DNA from: Myxococcota bacterium
GTDB taxonomy: Bacteria > Myxococcota_C > UBA6777
Direction: 5' to 3'
NCBI GenBank assembly: GCA_023150835.1
Contig: JAKLKB010000016.1
Span: 1-64,000 of the forward strand
Length of the DNA: 64,000 nucleotides
Numbering within the stretch: position 1 is the first letter of the stretch; every line of letters begins with the position of its first letter. The position numbers and the translations under genes were made by a program. The notes under the pieces were generated by a model. That model ran no database searches and was not told where the DNA came from. It was given only the letters and a program-made list of their open reading frames with translations. Of the stretch, positions 17,656 to 26,580 are shown piece by piece.

Positions 17656-18630
17656 ATGACAGTACAGATCGGCATCGTCATGGACCCCCTTCAAAGTATC
17701 AAAGTCGCCAAGGATACGACCTTTGCGATGATGCTCGCCGCACAAAGTCGTGGCTGGGATCTTTGGTACATGGAACAAGGCGATATCTGGGTCAAAGACG
17801 GCTCCCCCCACGCCCGTATGCGCCAAGTCCGAGTCCAAGACCATCCCCTCCATTGGTTCGATATCCTCTCCGACAAGATCGCCCCACTTCGCGATCTTGA
17901 CACGATCTTGATGCGCAAAGATCCCCCCTTTGATATGGAATACATCTACACCACGTATGCCCTCGAACGTGCCGAAACAGAGGGCGTTTTGGTCTTCAAC
18001 AAACCTCAAGCCCTCCGCGATGCCAACGAAAAATTCTATCTCTCTTGGTTTCCACAATGCGCCCCCGAAACGCTGATCACCCGCAGTTCCGCCCAGATCA
18101 AAGACTTTGTGCAACAACATTACCGCGCCGTCCTCAAGCCCCTCGATGGCATGGGCGGAGCCTCGATCTTTTCCCTCAAAGCTGATGATCCCAACCTCAA
18201 CGTCTGCATCGAAACCGTCACCCGCCTCGGACGGGCTTTTGCGATGGTCCAACAATACGTCCCTGAGATCACCCTCGGCGATAAGCGACTTTTGCTGATC
18301 GATGGAGAACCCGCCCCCTACGTCCTCGCACGAATCCCCCAAGGAACGGACTTTCGCGGCAATCTCGCAGTCGGCGGAAAAGGCGTCGCGCAGCCCACTT
18401 CCGAGCGCGACCGCTGGATCGCCCAACAAGTCGGCCCCACTCTTCGCGAAAAAGGCATGATCTTCGTTGGACTGGATATCATCGGCGATTATCTCACCGA
18501 GATCAACGTCACCAGCCCCACAGGTATGCGCGAGATCAACAAAGCCTACGACACCGATCTCGGCGGCCAGCTCATGGACGCCATCCAACGCAAGCTCGAC
18601 GCTCGCCCCCCATCGAATCTGCGCAAATAA
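17656..18630 (+). CDS. gshB: Glutathione synthetase
   Basis: A 324-residue ATP-grasp ligase that joins glycine to gamma-glutamylcysteine to make glutathione, in the cytosol. Recognisable segments are the N-terminal IGIVMDPLQSIK, the nucleotide-binding KPLDGMGGASIF, and the metal-binding EINVTSPTGMREIN near the C terminus, all typical of GshB. The length equals that of well-studied GshB proteins (about 315). The ATG at 17656 has GAGGTAAC upstream, partly within the end of the Rieske gene. No gshA is in the window. Confidence 0.97.
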   Translation: MTVQIGIVMDPLQSIKVAKDTTFAMMLAAQSRGWDLWYMEQGDIWVKDGSPHARMRQVRVQDHPLHWFDILSDKIAPLRDLDTILMRKDPPFDMEYIYTTYALERAETEGVLVFNKPQALRDANEKFYLSWFPQCAPETLITRSSAQIKDFVQQHYRAVLKPLDGMGGASIFSLKADDPNLNVCIETVTRLGRAFAMVQQYVPEITLGDKRLLLIDGEPAPYVLARIPQGTDFRGNLAVGGKGVAQPTSERDRWIAQQVGPTLREKGMIFVGLDIIGDYLTEINVTSPTGMREINKAYDTDLGGQLMDAIQRKLDARPPSNLRK

Positions 18631-18633
18631 ACT

Positions 18634-18805
18634 TGTGTTTGTGGGGTTTCACCCCATAGGCGTTAGGTGAAGCCACAGATGGCCCCTCTTACGAGATCCG
18701 CAGGGCGTGTGATCGTAAAACGTAGGGGCAGCCCACTGTGGCTACCCAACCACAGGGCGTCTACAACGAATCGCACCGACCCTTCGTGTACACATTCTCG
18801 GTGCT
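18634..18805 (+). mobile_element. A-B composite remnant (A9 fragment and B4)
   Basis: 18634-18660 holds only the GTTTGTGGGGTTTCACCCC end of family A. After a short spacer a family B copy runs from about 18688 (TTACGAGATCCG) with the core GGGGCAGCC and GGCTACCC, GGGCGTCTAC, and a degraded right end near CTCGGTGC. It occupies most of the gap between gshB and the convergent maf gene. Confidence 0.65.
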
Positions 18806-18839
18806 CGCGTCATCCACCCTCATCCGATCAAGGCGACGC

Positions 18840-19430
18840 TCACTCCCAAGGATAAAACAAGCCGAATCGTTCGAGCAGCGAGACCACCGCCATCAAGGGA
18901 AGTCCGATGATCGCCGTGTAATCCTCGCCTTCGATCGATTCAAACAAAGCGATGCCTTCGGACTCGATCTTGAAGGAACCCGCACAATCAAGGGGCTGAT
19001 CTCGCTCGACATAGCGCTTGATCTGATCTTCGCGTAGCGTCCGCATCTTCAGCGTATGCAATGAGGTGTGCGTGTGGATCTCGCCGCTTTGCGCATCCAC
19101 CAGCGACACCGCCGTCCAAAGCTGCAACGAACGCCCCGACATCGCACGCAACTGCGCACACGCCCGCTCTACCGTCACAGGTTTATGCAAGATCATCTCC
19201 CCCAACGCAGCGACCTGATCGCTTCCCAAGATCAGCGCATCGGAAAAACGCTCACACAACGCTTTGGCTTTGGCTTCGGCCAAGACCTGCGAAAGACGGC
19301 GAGGATCGGACTCTTGCGCATGAAACGGAGACTCATCGAGGCCCGAAGCATGGGCTTGATGAGGGAGTCCGATCTGGCGAAGAAGTGTGCGTCGATAAGA
19401 AGAGGTGGAGGCGAGAACGATGGGGCGCAT
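18840..19430 (-). CDS. maf: Maf/YhdE family nucleoside triphosphate pyrophosphatase
   Basis: A 196-residue cytosolic house-cleaning enzyme of the Maf family, which hydrolyses non-canonical or free dTTP/UTP-type nucleotides to monophosphates. The N-terminal LASTSSYRRTLL matches the substrate-binding signature, and GSDQVA carries the catalytic Asp region. Later motifs include DCAGSFKIESEGIALFE and a final IIGLP segment. The ATG at 19430 overlaps the TAA stop of the upstream lipoprotein gene by one base, implying translational coupling. The frame is open to 19706 but that part overlaps the lipoprotein and is Pro/His/Arg-rich noise. Which Maf subfamily, and so which exact nucleotide, cannot be decided by eye. 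Confidence 0.95.
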   Translation of the reverse strand: MRPIVLASTSSYRRTLLRQIGLPHQAHASGLDESPFHAQESDPRRLSQVLAEAKAKALCERFSDALILGSDQVAALGEMILHKPVTVERACAQLRAMSGRSLQLWTAVSLVDAQSGEIHTHTSLHTLKMRTLREDQIKRYVERDQPLDCAGSFKIESEGIALFESIEGEDYTAIIGLPLMAVVSLLERFGLFYPWE

Positions 19431-22063
19431 TAGCGGAGGCGGCGGCGGATGAACGGCAGGACCAACAAGAGCAACATCCAGAACGGAAGTTGTGGGGCTT
19501 GTTGGGGAGCGACGTGGCAACCAAAGGCAGGAGCTTGTGTGGGGCCTTGTTGGGGAGCGGTGGAAGTGCGTTCGTCGGTGAGGCTTTGTTGGGTGGTGGA
19601 CCACTCGACTTGGCGAGTGTTGCCTTGGGCGTCCGTCACACGGACTTGGAGGGTGGGTTGTTGGAGTTCTTTGAGGGGAAGGGTTCCACCCGTGATCTCT
19701 TGCCATTGACCGTTGATCTTGGCCTCGTAGCGGAGTTCTTCGCGAGAAGAAACAGCGTCGTTGCCAGCCACGCGCAACACACCGTCTTTTTGGGTGAGTT
19801 TCAATTGGGGCGCGATTGGGTCGAACGTGAATTCGACTTTGACGGGTTCTTCTTCAAGCGAGCGATATTCGCCCTTGAGACGGGCGCGTAGGTGCACGGT
19901 GTGTTTTCCAAGCAAGTTGAGGAAGCGGTTGCGGACAGTCAACACGCCATCGGGTGCAGTGTGGAAGCCCGACCATGCGCCATAATCCACAAAGTATTGA
20001 TATTCAAGCTCGTGGGGTCCGAGGTACTGAGGAACAAACAAGCGAACTTCTCCTGTGGGGGTCAGCTTTCCATTGATCGTCTTGGTCCAACCGGGGTTTT
20101 GGGTGTCGAGCTGTGCGGTGGTCATCGGACGCGGCAACAGCGGCACGCTGCTCGAGTACTTCATCGTCAACGCCAAGGTCAGCCAGTCTTTGCCGACGCC
20201 ATCGCGTGTGATCCCGTCGATGTTGATGGTGATCGGCACACCAAGGGCTTTGGAGATGCTGTCGGAGATATCGATCGGGAAGCTGATCTTGTTGGTTCCG
20301 AGGACTTGGGTGATCAAGGTCAGCAAGGTGGGCAAGAGGCTGTTGATATCGCTTGCATCGACAAGGTTGGCTTGTTCAATGCGGGCGTTTTGGAGGTTCA
20401 GACGATCCGTATCGAAAGCCGCTTCGAGCGAATTGTTGGGGGTTGCGATCAGCGAAAGGCCAAGATCCATATCCACAACAAGGCGGAACAACCGAACAAA
20501 TCGATCATGCAACAACACCGACAACGAGATCCCCATATCGGGGACGTACAGTTGCAACGTCGAATCGGTTTTGCCGCCGACTTGTTGGCCCGTACCGAAC
20601 TGGACTTTGGGGGCTTGGGTGGGTTGGAGCTCGAGCATGACGGGCGCATCTTGGGGGACGAGCTTGGTCAGGTTGGGCGCAAGCAACGAGAAGATCCCGG
20701 CATTCAGGGGGAAGGCTCCACCGCTCAGTTTATGAACATCCGAGGAGTTGACCCGAATGCACAACAGACCTGTCTGATAGACAGCCCACATCATGCGGTT
20801 GGTGGCGGCTTTGGAAAGCGAGGCCGCAAGGTGATATTGCCCGTTCAGTTCAGGATAAGTAGAGGGTTTGTCTTGGGGTTCGGGACGTGCAGGAACGCAT
20901 TTGTTGTTGGGGCTGGCTTCAAAGCCCGTATCCATCGCGAGATTCAAACCGCCTTTGACCACGCTCAGCAACGTTCCGGGGCGCATCAACAAACCAAGCG
21001 GCGTGGCACGATCCAGACCGGGGATACCAAAACCGCCAACAATCGGCGCAAGTGGAACTTGCATCTCTGCCTTGAGTTCTGCAAGCAGATCGTAGTTGGC
21101 CAGTTGTTTGCCGATCTCTGCCTCAAGAAGGTTTGTCAGCGGCCCCATCAACAATGATTGCAAAATTGAACTATTGATCAGTCCCTCCACCAAGTTCAGG
21201 ATCGTGTTGCAGATGCTTGAACCCAAATCGATCGTCACGTCTTGATTGATCACGGGGATAGTGAACAGCCCGATCTTCAGTCCCGTACAAGTCGTTTTGA
21301 ATTGGATAGTTGGTTTATCCAACTGCAAGCTGTTCGGTACATACTCCATCCCAACCTTTCCTGTGGTTGTGTTGGTGACAAATTGAAACGCAAGTGTACC
21401 CTTGATCTTGCCTACGGAGATGCTTGTGTTGGTCAGACTCAAACGGCCGTTGCCACAAGCGTCTCCGCCAAAAGTGTTTCGCAACGCCCCACACACGGAA
21501 ATCGTAGAAGAAGAGGTACGAAGCTGAGCGTTCGGGATATCGAAGCTGATCTCTACCTTGTCAGGCTCGGTTAGCTTTACTCCTAACGTGTTTGTGCCGA
21601 TGCTTCCACAAAAATTGAGTCCCGCTAATTTCATGTAATACCAAAAGTCCGGACTTTTATTGCCTGGTGGCAGCGGCCCTTTACATTCAGGATGCCCTCC
21701 AAAACCCGGAACCCCGCTGTAGGTCGTCGAACAATTCGAATTGACGGGTTCGGCCTTCTTCCCACTTGGATCTGTGCTAAAGATTTGATCTCCCAAGGAG
21801 ATTCCTTTTGAGCAGTCGAGGCTCTGCCCTGCTTTTTTGAGCGCCGCTTCGAGGATCGGCTTGAGGTTTTGTGCGATAAAGTCAAAACCTTGCTGTGTAA
21901 TCCGTGTACGAATGCCGTTGGCAAGAGGCGTTCCCTTGAATTTGTAGTTGGGATCTCCCCCACACGTCGAGGCACATCCTCCGCACCCCAAGCCACTTCC
22001 CGAACAACTCGCGAGAAGCATGGCCAGCCCAAAAAAGGCTACCCGAAAATCCATGCGCTTCAT
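19430..22063 (-). CDS. Large lipoprotein with a MYXO-CTERM-like C-terminal tail
   Basis: An 877-residue exported protein with a lipoprotein signal peptide (FFGLAMLLASC, lipobox Cys about residue 20) followed by a Cys/Gly-rich segment GCGGCASTCGG. The body has long amphipathic beta and helix patterns with recurrent Leu/Ile spacing (for example GLSLIATPNN and ISDSISKALGVPITINID), which by eye could be a lipid-binding TULIP-like fold, though I hold that weakly. Near the end an Ig-like region precedes the tail FGC, a Pro-rich stretch, LPFWMLLLLVLP and RRRLR, a sorting-tail pattern like MYXO-CTERM. The ATG at 22063 has AAGGAGG upstream. It is the first gene of a two-gene unit with maf. Having both a lipobox and a C-terminal anchor is odd. 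Confidence 0.85.
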   Translation of the reverse strand: MKRMDFRVAFFGLAMLLASCSGSGLGCGGCASTCGGDPNYKFKGTPLANGIRTRITQQGFDFIAQNLKPILEAALKKAGQSLDCSKGISLGDQIFSTDPSGKKAEPVNSNCSTTYSGVPGFGGHPECKGPLPPGNKSPDFWYYMKLAGLNFCGSIGTNTLGVKLTEPDKVEISFDIPNAQLRTSSSTISVCGALRNTFGGDACGNGRLSLTNTSISVGKIKGTLAFQFVTNTTTGKVGMEYVPNSLQLDKPTIQFKTTCTGLKIGLFTIPVINQDVTIDLGSSICNTILNLVEGLINSSILQSLLMGPLTNLLEAEIGKQLANYDLLAELKAEMQVPLAPIVGGFGIPGLDRATPLGLLMRPGTLLSVVKGGLNLAMDTGFEASPNNKCVPARPEPQDKPSTYPELNGQYHLAASLSKAATNRMMWAVYQTGLLCIRVNSSDVHKLSGGAFPLNAGIFSLLAPNLTKLVPQDAPVMLELQPTQAPKVQFGTGQQVGGKTDSTLQLYVPDMGISLSVLLHDRFVRLFRLVVDMDLGLSLIATPNNSLEAAFDTDRLNLQNARIEQANLVDASDINSLLPTLLTLITQVLGTNKISFPIDISDSISKALGVPITINIDGITRDGVGKDWLTLALTMKYSSSVPLLPRPMTTAQLDTQNPGWTKTINGKLTPTGEVRLFVPQYLGPHELEYQYFVDYGAWSGFHTAPDGVLTVRNRFLNLLGKHTVHLRARLKGEYRSLEEEPVKVEFTFDPIAPQLKLTQKDGVLRVAGNDAVSSREELRYEAKINGQWQEITGGTLPLKELQQPTLQVRVTDAQGNTRQVEWSTTQQSLTDERTSTAPQQGPTQAPAFGCHVAPQQAPQLPFWMLLLLVLPFIRRRLR

Positions 22064-22205
22064 AAAAACCTCCTTGCCACAAAAATGCCGTTCAAACATA
22101 AGGGAGAGCGATGGGTGTACCCCTCGACAGATACTTTTGCGCGGGGTAGACCTTACACACGACAGATCAGTCCCCCACAGTAGTCGAGAAAGAAATCACC
22201 TGTCA

Positions 22206-22880
22206 ATGCTATCCCTGCGAATCCTCTCCCAAAAGCCCTTCCTTACGCCCCTTGCTCTCTGCTTGTTCGGGCTTGTAATCCTTGCCTTTTGTTTCGCTAG
22301 CTGCGCCACCTCCTCCACCCAACAAAAAAAAACCACCGCGATCCCTTTTCAACTTCACGAAGAACCCCAATGCACCCGCTTTTACGACCAACGCACAGGC
22401 TTGCGCTTTTGTACCCCACCGCAAACCACGCTGCGCTTTCTGGCTCTGGATCCCGATCCTTTTGGAACGCGCTTTGAGGTGATCTTGCAAAGTCCCGCAT
22501 CACTCGTCGAGATCCAGCTCCGCAAAGATCCCTTGCTCGCCGAAAGCACCCCCGAAGAAGCCCTTGATGCCCCTTGGCTCTTGCGCTACGGCATCGCTTA
22601 TGCCGAACGGCGCGGAGTCCACACCAAAGATATCCAATCACAGACCCTTCATCCCAAGCGTGCCGCCTTTTTTCAAGCCGATGCTGCGGTCTGGTTGGCG
22701 TTCCCACTCCGCGATCCCCACTTCGCCCGCGAAGAAGTCCTCGTCCTCGCACAACGTCCCCTCATCCGCTATCTGATCAGCTTGCGTATCAGCACAAAAG
22801 CCCAATCGCCCGAGAACTTCGACGACCTCCACCACACCCTCCAAACCTTCCTCCAAGCCCTCCGACTCAAACCCTCCTAA
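22206..22880 (+). CDS. Putative lipoprotein, unknown function
   Basis: A 224-residue protein with an N-terminal hydrophobic segment LTPLALCLFGLVILAFCF and lipobox FASC, so probably a lipoprotein. The mature part alternates charged and hydrophobic residues and contains RFCTPPQTTLRFLALDPDPFG and a C-terminal amphipathic helix ending LQTFLQALRL. I recognise no family. The ATG at 22206 was chosen because it starts the signal peptide; the open frame upstream overlaps the divergent lipoprotein gene. It stands alone between a divergent neighbour and a family B element. Confidence 0.75.
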   Translation: MLSLRILSQKPFLTPLALCLFGLVILAFCFASCATSSTQQKKTTAIPFQLHEEPQCTRFYDQRTGLRFCTPPQTTLRFLALDPDPFGTRFEVILQSPASLVEIQLRKDPLLAESTPEEALDAPWLLRYGIAYAERRGVHTKDIQSQTLHPKRAAFFQADAAVWLAFPLRDPHFAREEVLVLAQRPLIRYLISLRISTKAQSPENFDDLHHTLQTFLQALRLKPS

Positions 22881-22883
22881 TCA

Positions 22884-23007
22884 GAAGAAATCCGCTCGTT
22901 GCGTACCCAGAAAGCGTAGGGGCTGCCCCCGTGGCTGCCCAAGGACAGGGCGTCTACAGCGGATCGCACCTACCCTCCGATCACACGTCTCTTGGATATC
23001 GTATCAC
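22884..23007 (+). mobile_element. Family B element (copy B5)
   Basis: Left end GAAGAAATCCG and right end TTGGATATCGTATCAC are inverted relatives. The core has GGGGCTGCCCCCGTGGCTGC and GGGCGTCTACAGC. It fills the gap between convergent genes ending at 22880 and 23020. Confidence 0.75.
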
Positions 23008-23019
23008 GCTTTGGAACGC

Positions 23020-24564
23020 TCAATCTGTTCGAGGTTTTGGGGCGCGTTTTGTTGTCGGGCGTGTGGTCGAAGATCCATCAAATAATTTTTTGAGCGTCGG
23101 ATCTTTTTGTAGAGCCTTGAACAGCTCCAAGAAGCTAAAACCAAGGGCTTCAACAGCCCCCGACAGATACAAGTACACAAAGACTTGATCGGTGCTTGCC
23201 CACTCATAGGCTTGCGCACTTGAAACGCGGCTACGTTGGACATAACCGAACCCATACGCCACATTCAAACCGAGGTTGACAGATCCCCGACCCACCTTCA
23301 AACCGACGCTCGTCGTCATTCCGATCGCGTTGAGGTACGGCACACACGCCCGAAGATTACACCCCGCTGTATCGGGTTCGATCGAGACAGTTGGATTGCT
23401 TAGTCCCAACACCACGCGACTTGCAGCAGTCAGGTTGGTGTACACCCCAAAACGCCAAGGGATCGTCGGTGTGAGGTAGACTTCAGCCCCCACATTCACA
23501 TTCATCACAAAGTTGCGCCGCACTCGGTTCGGATACGCAAACAACTCGACATCTTGCGCCGTCATCTGGGCAGGATCGAGGATATCGAATTCTTGTGGAA
23601 GATAAAACGAAAGATCCACCGCAAACAACAGCCGCTCGTTCGGACGCCACGAAGATCCGATCCGAAACTCCCACGGCAAGGGAGGCTGCGCACCAATGTT
23701 TTCTTTCTCAATCAACCGCGTCTCCGTTGTCGTCGGAGCGTTCGGCACAACCGAAAAGCGATGCCGCTGCAAACGAAACGTCCCCAAACCAAACAAGCGA
23801 AACGATGACAAACTCGCCATCCACCCCAAACGCCATTGTGGGCTGATCTCCCACAACAACCCCAAACGCACTTGCAAACTCCCTGAGACCGAAAGCAGCG
23901 TACTGTTCAGACTGTATGCCTCATTTTGGCGACACACTCCTTGTTGGCAAATCCCCTCCGTTCCGCCTTGTGACACGATCCAATGATAAAGCTGATGCGC
24001 ATAATACGCCGATATGCCGAGCGATACGGTGCCAAATCGCCTCGATAGCGTCGGCCCTGCCAACAACACTTGTTGCTGACGCTGTAAAACATACATCACC
24101 TGCCCCGCATTTCCCGCATCCAAGCCCTCTTCCAGATGCTCCCTTAACTGCCAAGGCACCAAGATCGATAACCCCGCCCCCCACACAGGACGGCCTGATT
24201 CATCCTTCGGGCCAAACAACGTCGCGATCCCCACAGATGCCGGAATGCTCGTCAAACTCAAGTGTTGCAGATCCGTTGTCGCTTCGCTGTTCACCAGCTT
24301 CAAACCCTTGTGACGTATCCGATACTCTAATCCATAGATCGGCAAACTCACTTCCAACTGCAATTGACGCAGTTGCGACAAACCCGCCGGATTGTAAAAA
24401 CCCGCCGTCGGATCATCTGCGATCGCTGTAAACGCCCCTCCCATCCCCAACGCACGCTGCCCCACGATCAGATCCTGATACTGCAACAACTGCCCTTCTG
24501 CTCGCGCACCCCACCCCCACCACACACACCACACGCACAAAAAAAACAACCGCCGACCGACCAA
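23020..24564 (-). CDS. FadL/OmpP1-type outer-membrane transport protein
   Basis: About 514 residues with a signal peptide rich in Trp and Val (FFLCVWCVWWGWGARA) and a mature start like GQRALGMGGAFTAIADD followed by FYNPAGLSQL, the hallmark N-terminal hatch of FadL/OmpP1 channels for long-chain fatty acids and other hydrophobic compounds. The rest has alternating aromatic beta-strand patterns expected of a 14-stranded barrel. The final third contains two Cys near GCNLRACVPYL. The start is uncertain: a TTG at 24564 with GGGAG upstream gives a normal signal peptide, while the frame is open to a GTG at 24645 and an ATG at 24633. The transported substrate is not predictable from context. Confidence 0.85.
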   Translation of the reverse strand: MVGRRLFFLCVWCVWWGWGARAEGQLLQYQDLIVGQRALGMGGAFTAIADDPTAGFYNPAGLSQLRQLQLEVSLPIYGLEYRIRHKGLKLVNSEATTDLQHLSLTSIPASVGIATLFGPKDESGRPVWGAGLSILVPWQLREHLEEGLDAGNAGQVMYVLQRQQQVLLAGPTLSRRFGTVSLGISAYYAHQLYHWIVSQGGTEGICQQGVCRQNEAYSLNSTLLSVSGSLQVRLGLLWEISPQWRLGWMASLSSFRLFGLGTFRLQRHRFSVVPNAPTTTETRLIEKENIGAQPPLPWEFRIGSSWRPNERLLFAVDLSFYLPQEFDILDPAQMTAQDVELFAYPNRVRRNFVMNVNVGAEVYLTPTIPWRFGVYTNLTAASRVVLGLSNPTVSIEPDTAGCNLRACVPYLNAIGMTTSVGLKVGRGSVNLGLNVAYGFGYVQRSRVSSAQAYEWASTDQVFVYLYLSGAVEALGFSFLELFKALQKDPTLKKLFDGSSTTRPTTKRAPKPRTD

Positions 24565-24730
24565 TTCGCACTCCCATCGACCGATGATACCACGCTTCTC
24601 CCAAACGCCCCGCAACAACGACTCCTTGGGCATACCGCACCGCACACACCTTCTTTTTTAACTCACTCTCTCACGATGCGCCACCCCCGCTATCGCACAA
24701 CTCGACACGCACCCCACCCCACCGCACGAC

Positions 24731-24760
24731 TTGACAGCTCGCCCACTCTCGCGCTAACAA
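24731..24760 (+). promoter_or_regulatory. Possible sigma-70 promoter for the FHA-like gene
   Basis: TTGACA (24731-24736) and TAACAA (24755-24760) are 18 bases apart. The -35 box is perfect but the -10 is weak. It lies about 170 bases before the start at 24927 in an otherwise featureless divergent gap. Confidence 0.4.
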
Positions 24761-24926
24761 AAACAACGGTGCGCGAACCACGCACATACCCTGTTCGTCG
24801 TTCCCCACACGTTCGTTCTTTCGCTCTCTTGCTCTTGCCATCCATCACTCTCCACCCAAAGGGAAGATCTCACTCCGATATCCCTCCCCACACCCAACCA
24901 CGATGGTTCGATGGAGGCTTCATCTC

Positions 24927-25484
24927 ATGAACACATGGCTACACCAATTCCTCGGTATCCCCGCTGAACAAGGCCCGTCCCTTGAGATCCAATTCCGCCT
25001 ACACGATACGATCCTCTACCAAACTTCTCTTGAATACGGACAATCCTTCTCCATCGGTCGCTCTGCCCAAAACGACTTCGCCCTCGAAACCCCCCTTCTC
25101 CCAATGGATCACTTCACGCTTGTTCAATTCCACGCCAAAGGTGCCCTGATCCAATTCACTTCCACCATGCGAGGCTTTCTTCAACGCGGCAAAACATGGC
25201 AGTGCCTCGATGAACTCAAACACACCCACAAGATCCACCCCACACCCCAAGGCTACCGCTTACAACTCCCCCTCGGAGCCGCGCTTTTCCTCCATCTCGA
25301 CCAACTTCAAATCTGCGCCCGTTGGTCCCATCAACCCCGACATTGGGACTCTTCCGCTCCCTTCCAACGCCGATGGAACCTCAACCGCTCCGAAGATATC
25401 CCCCTCGGCTTCGCACGCATCCTCCCCTCCTCTCCCCCGCCCACTTCGCCCTCACCACACACCCACTTCCACCACCCTCTTTAA
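24927..25484 (+). CDS. FHA-like domain protein
   Basis: A 185-residue cytosolic protein. Residues 38-75 read GQSFSIGRSAQNDFALE followed by a His-containing segment DHFTLVQF, which matches the start of an FHA fold (G-R and S/N-x2-H type positions). FHA domains bind phosphothreonine peptides. The rest, including a Pro/His-rich C terminus, is not recognisable, and a full FHA domain with its later NG motif is not obvious, so this could be a diverged FHA. The ATG at 24927 follows GGAGG. Its stop codon overlaps that of the convergent GNAT gene within TTAA. The Ser/Thr kinase at 44545 could in principle supply its ligand; that is speculation. Confidence 0.65.
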   Translation: MNTWLHQFLGIPAEQGPSLEIQFRLHDTILYQTSLEYGQSFSIGRSAQNDFALETPLLPMDHFTLVQFHAKGALIQFTSTMRGFLQRGKTWQCLDELKHTHKIHPTPQGYRLQLPLGAALFLHLDQLQICARWSHQPRHWDSSAPFQRRWNLNRSEDIPLGFARILPSSPPPTSPSPHTHFHHPL

Positions 25485-26179
25485 GCAGAGGCTTCGCGTT
25501 CGCGCTTCTGTTGGGCGTAATGCTCTCGCCTTCTTTGGCGGCGAGAGATGTACGTATTCTTGGGCTTTTGTGAACCCAAACGCTTTTTCAGATACAAGCG
25601 CTCGACCTCCCAATACTCCATATCGCTGCTGTCAATAAACCAATCTTCGTAGCCATGTTTATGATAAAAGCGCCGTGTCTTCGCATAATGCTCACTTTTG
25701 GAGCTTTCTGCTTCTGTCCACACGATCACTTCGGCAGTAGGATCGAGCGATACCAACTCTTTTTCGAGGCGTTCGAGCAGTGCGGTCCCGATCCCCGCAC
25801 CGTGATGATCAGGATCGACCGCCAACCAGATCAACTCAACACGGCTTGCTGCCGGGATCGAACCGGGCGTGTAGTATTGAATAAATCCCACGCCCACACC
25901 ATCCATCTCTGCGACAAATCCGGGACATTCGTCGAGATCTTCGTCGATCTCTTCGAGCGCTTCTTCGTCGAACCATTCCGGCAGACGATGGGCGATCGCC
26001 GACATCGCTTTGCGATCTGCTTTGGGCCGTAACGCCCGAACACGCAGCCCACTTTTCGAGGAGGTCTCTTTCGAGAGGGCCTCTTTCGAGAGGGCCTCTT
26101 TCGAGGAGGTCTCTTTCGAGAGGGCCTCTTTCGAGGAGGTCTTGGAGGAGTGCGGGGTGGTTGGTTTTTTCTTCGGCAC
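25481..26179 (-). CDS. GNAT-family N-acetyltransferase with repetitive N-terminal tail
   Basis: A 232-residue acetyltransferase-like protein. Motif A, with the acetyl-CoA loop HHGAGIG (residues 125-131), follows the strand VELIWLAV; a second conserved segment FYHKHGYEDW is at 171-180. Residues about 12-42 are a five-residue repeat of SSKEA and LSKET, encoded by six 15-bp DNA repeats, which precedes a normal GNAT start. The last 30 residues are very basic (YISRRQRRREHY), perhaps nucleic-acid or ribosome binding. The start codon is GTG with GAGGG nine bases upstream. The acetyl acceptor cannot be predicted. Confidence 0.88.
   Translation of the reverse strand: MPKKKPTTPHSSKTSSKEALSKETSSKEALSKEALSKETSSKSGLRVRALRPKADRKAMSAIAHRLPEWFDEEALEEIDEDLDECPGFVAEMDGVGVGFIQYYTPGSIPAASRVELIWLAVDPDHHGAGIGTALLERLEKELVSLDPTAEVIVWTEAESSKSEHYAKTRRFYHKHGYEDWFIDSSDMEYWEVERLYLKKRLGSQKPKNTYISRRQRRREHYAQQKREREASA
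26056..26145. repeat. Six 15-bp tandem repeats within the GNAT gene
   Basis: Units of the form TCGAG(A/G)(A/G)GG(C/T)CTCTT begin at 26056, 26071, 26086, 26101, 26116 and 26131. They encode alternating SSKEA/LSKET pentapeptides in the N-terminal tail. The 15-bp period keeps the frame, so copy number can vary without inactivating the gene. Confidence 0.9.
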
Positions 26180-26282
26180 GGTCTTTTCCCTCGTAGGATG
26201 GAGATATCGGGTTTACGCGCTGGATAAAGAGATGATGGTACGCATCCTTTCCACAAGGTCAAGCGCACAAAAAACACACCAA

Positions 26283-26455
26283 TAATACGAAATCCGCCCG
26301 TTGTGTTATCGTAAAAATGTTTGGGCAGCCCCCCGTGTCTGCCCGACCACAGGGCGGTTCGCGAACACTTGGACCAACTCAATCGATTCGTTTCGCTGAC
26401 AACACGACTCTTGCCCCTACATGATGCGATCACACTTCTCTCGGATATCGTATTG
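26283..26455 (+). mobile_element. Family B element, long copy (B6)
   Basis: A 173-bp unit with terminal inverted repeats TAATACGAAATCCG and CGGATATCGTATTG. The core GGGCAGCCCCCCGTGTCTGC and the block GGGCGGTTCGCGAAC are present; the latter also forms the core of element A10, suggesting exchange between families. It dominates the 400-base divergent gap 26180-26580. Confidence 0.8.
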
Positions 26456-26580
26456 TTTCTTGCGCCTTCTTGGAGTCTTGTTGACGCCTCTTCACAAGGC
26501 GACGCAAGATGGTTAACCTAGGCCGCGTTTCGTCAAGAAGCCGAGGTTGTTTTCGGCCTCACCTTAGGGAGTTTTGCATC

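Noticed and set aside
17308-18588. 426-codon frame opposite the Rieske and gshB genes
   Set aside because: Antisense shadow created by codon bias; both sense genes have clear family motifs.
19892-21157. 421-codon frame opposite the large lipoprotein
   Set aside because: No ribosome-binding site or recognisable domain; the sense frame has a signal peptide and a sorting tail.
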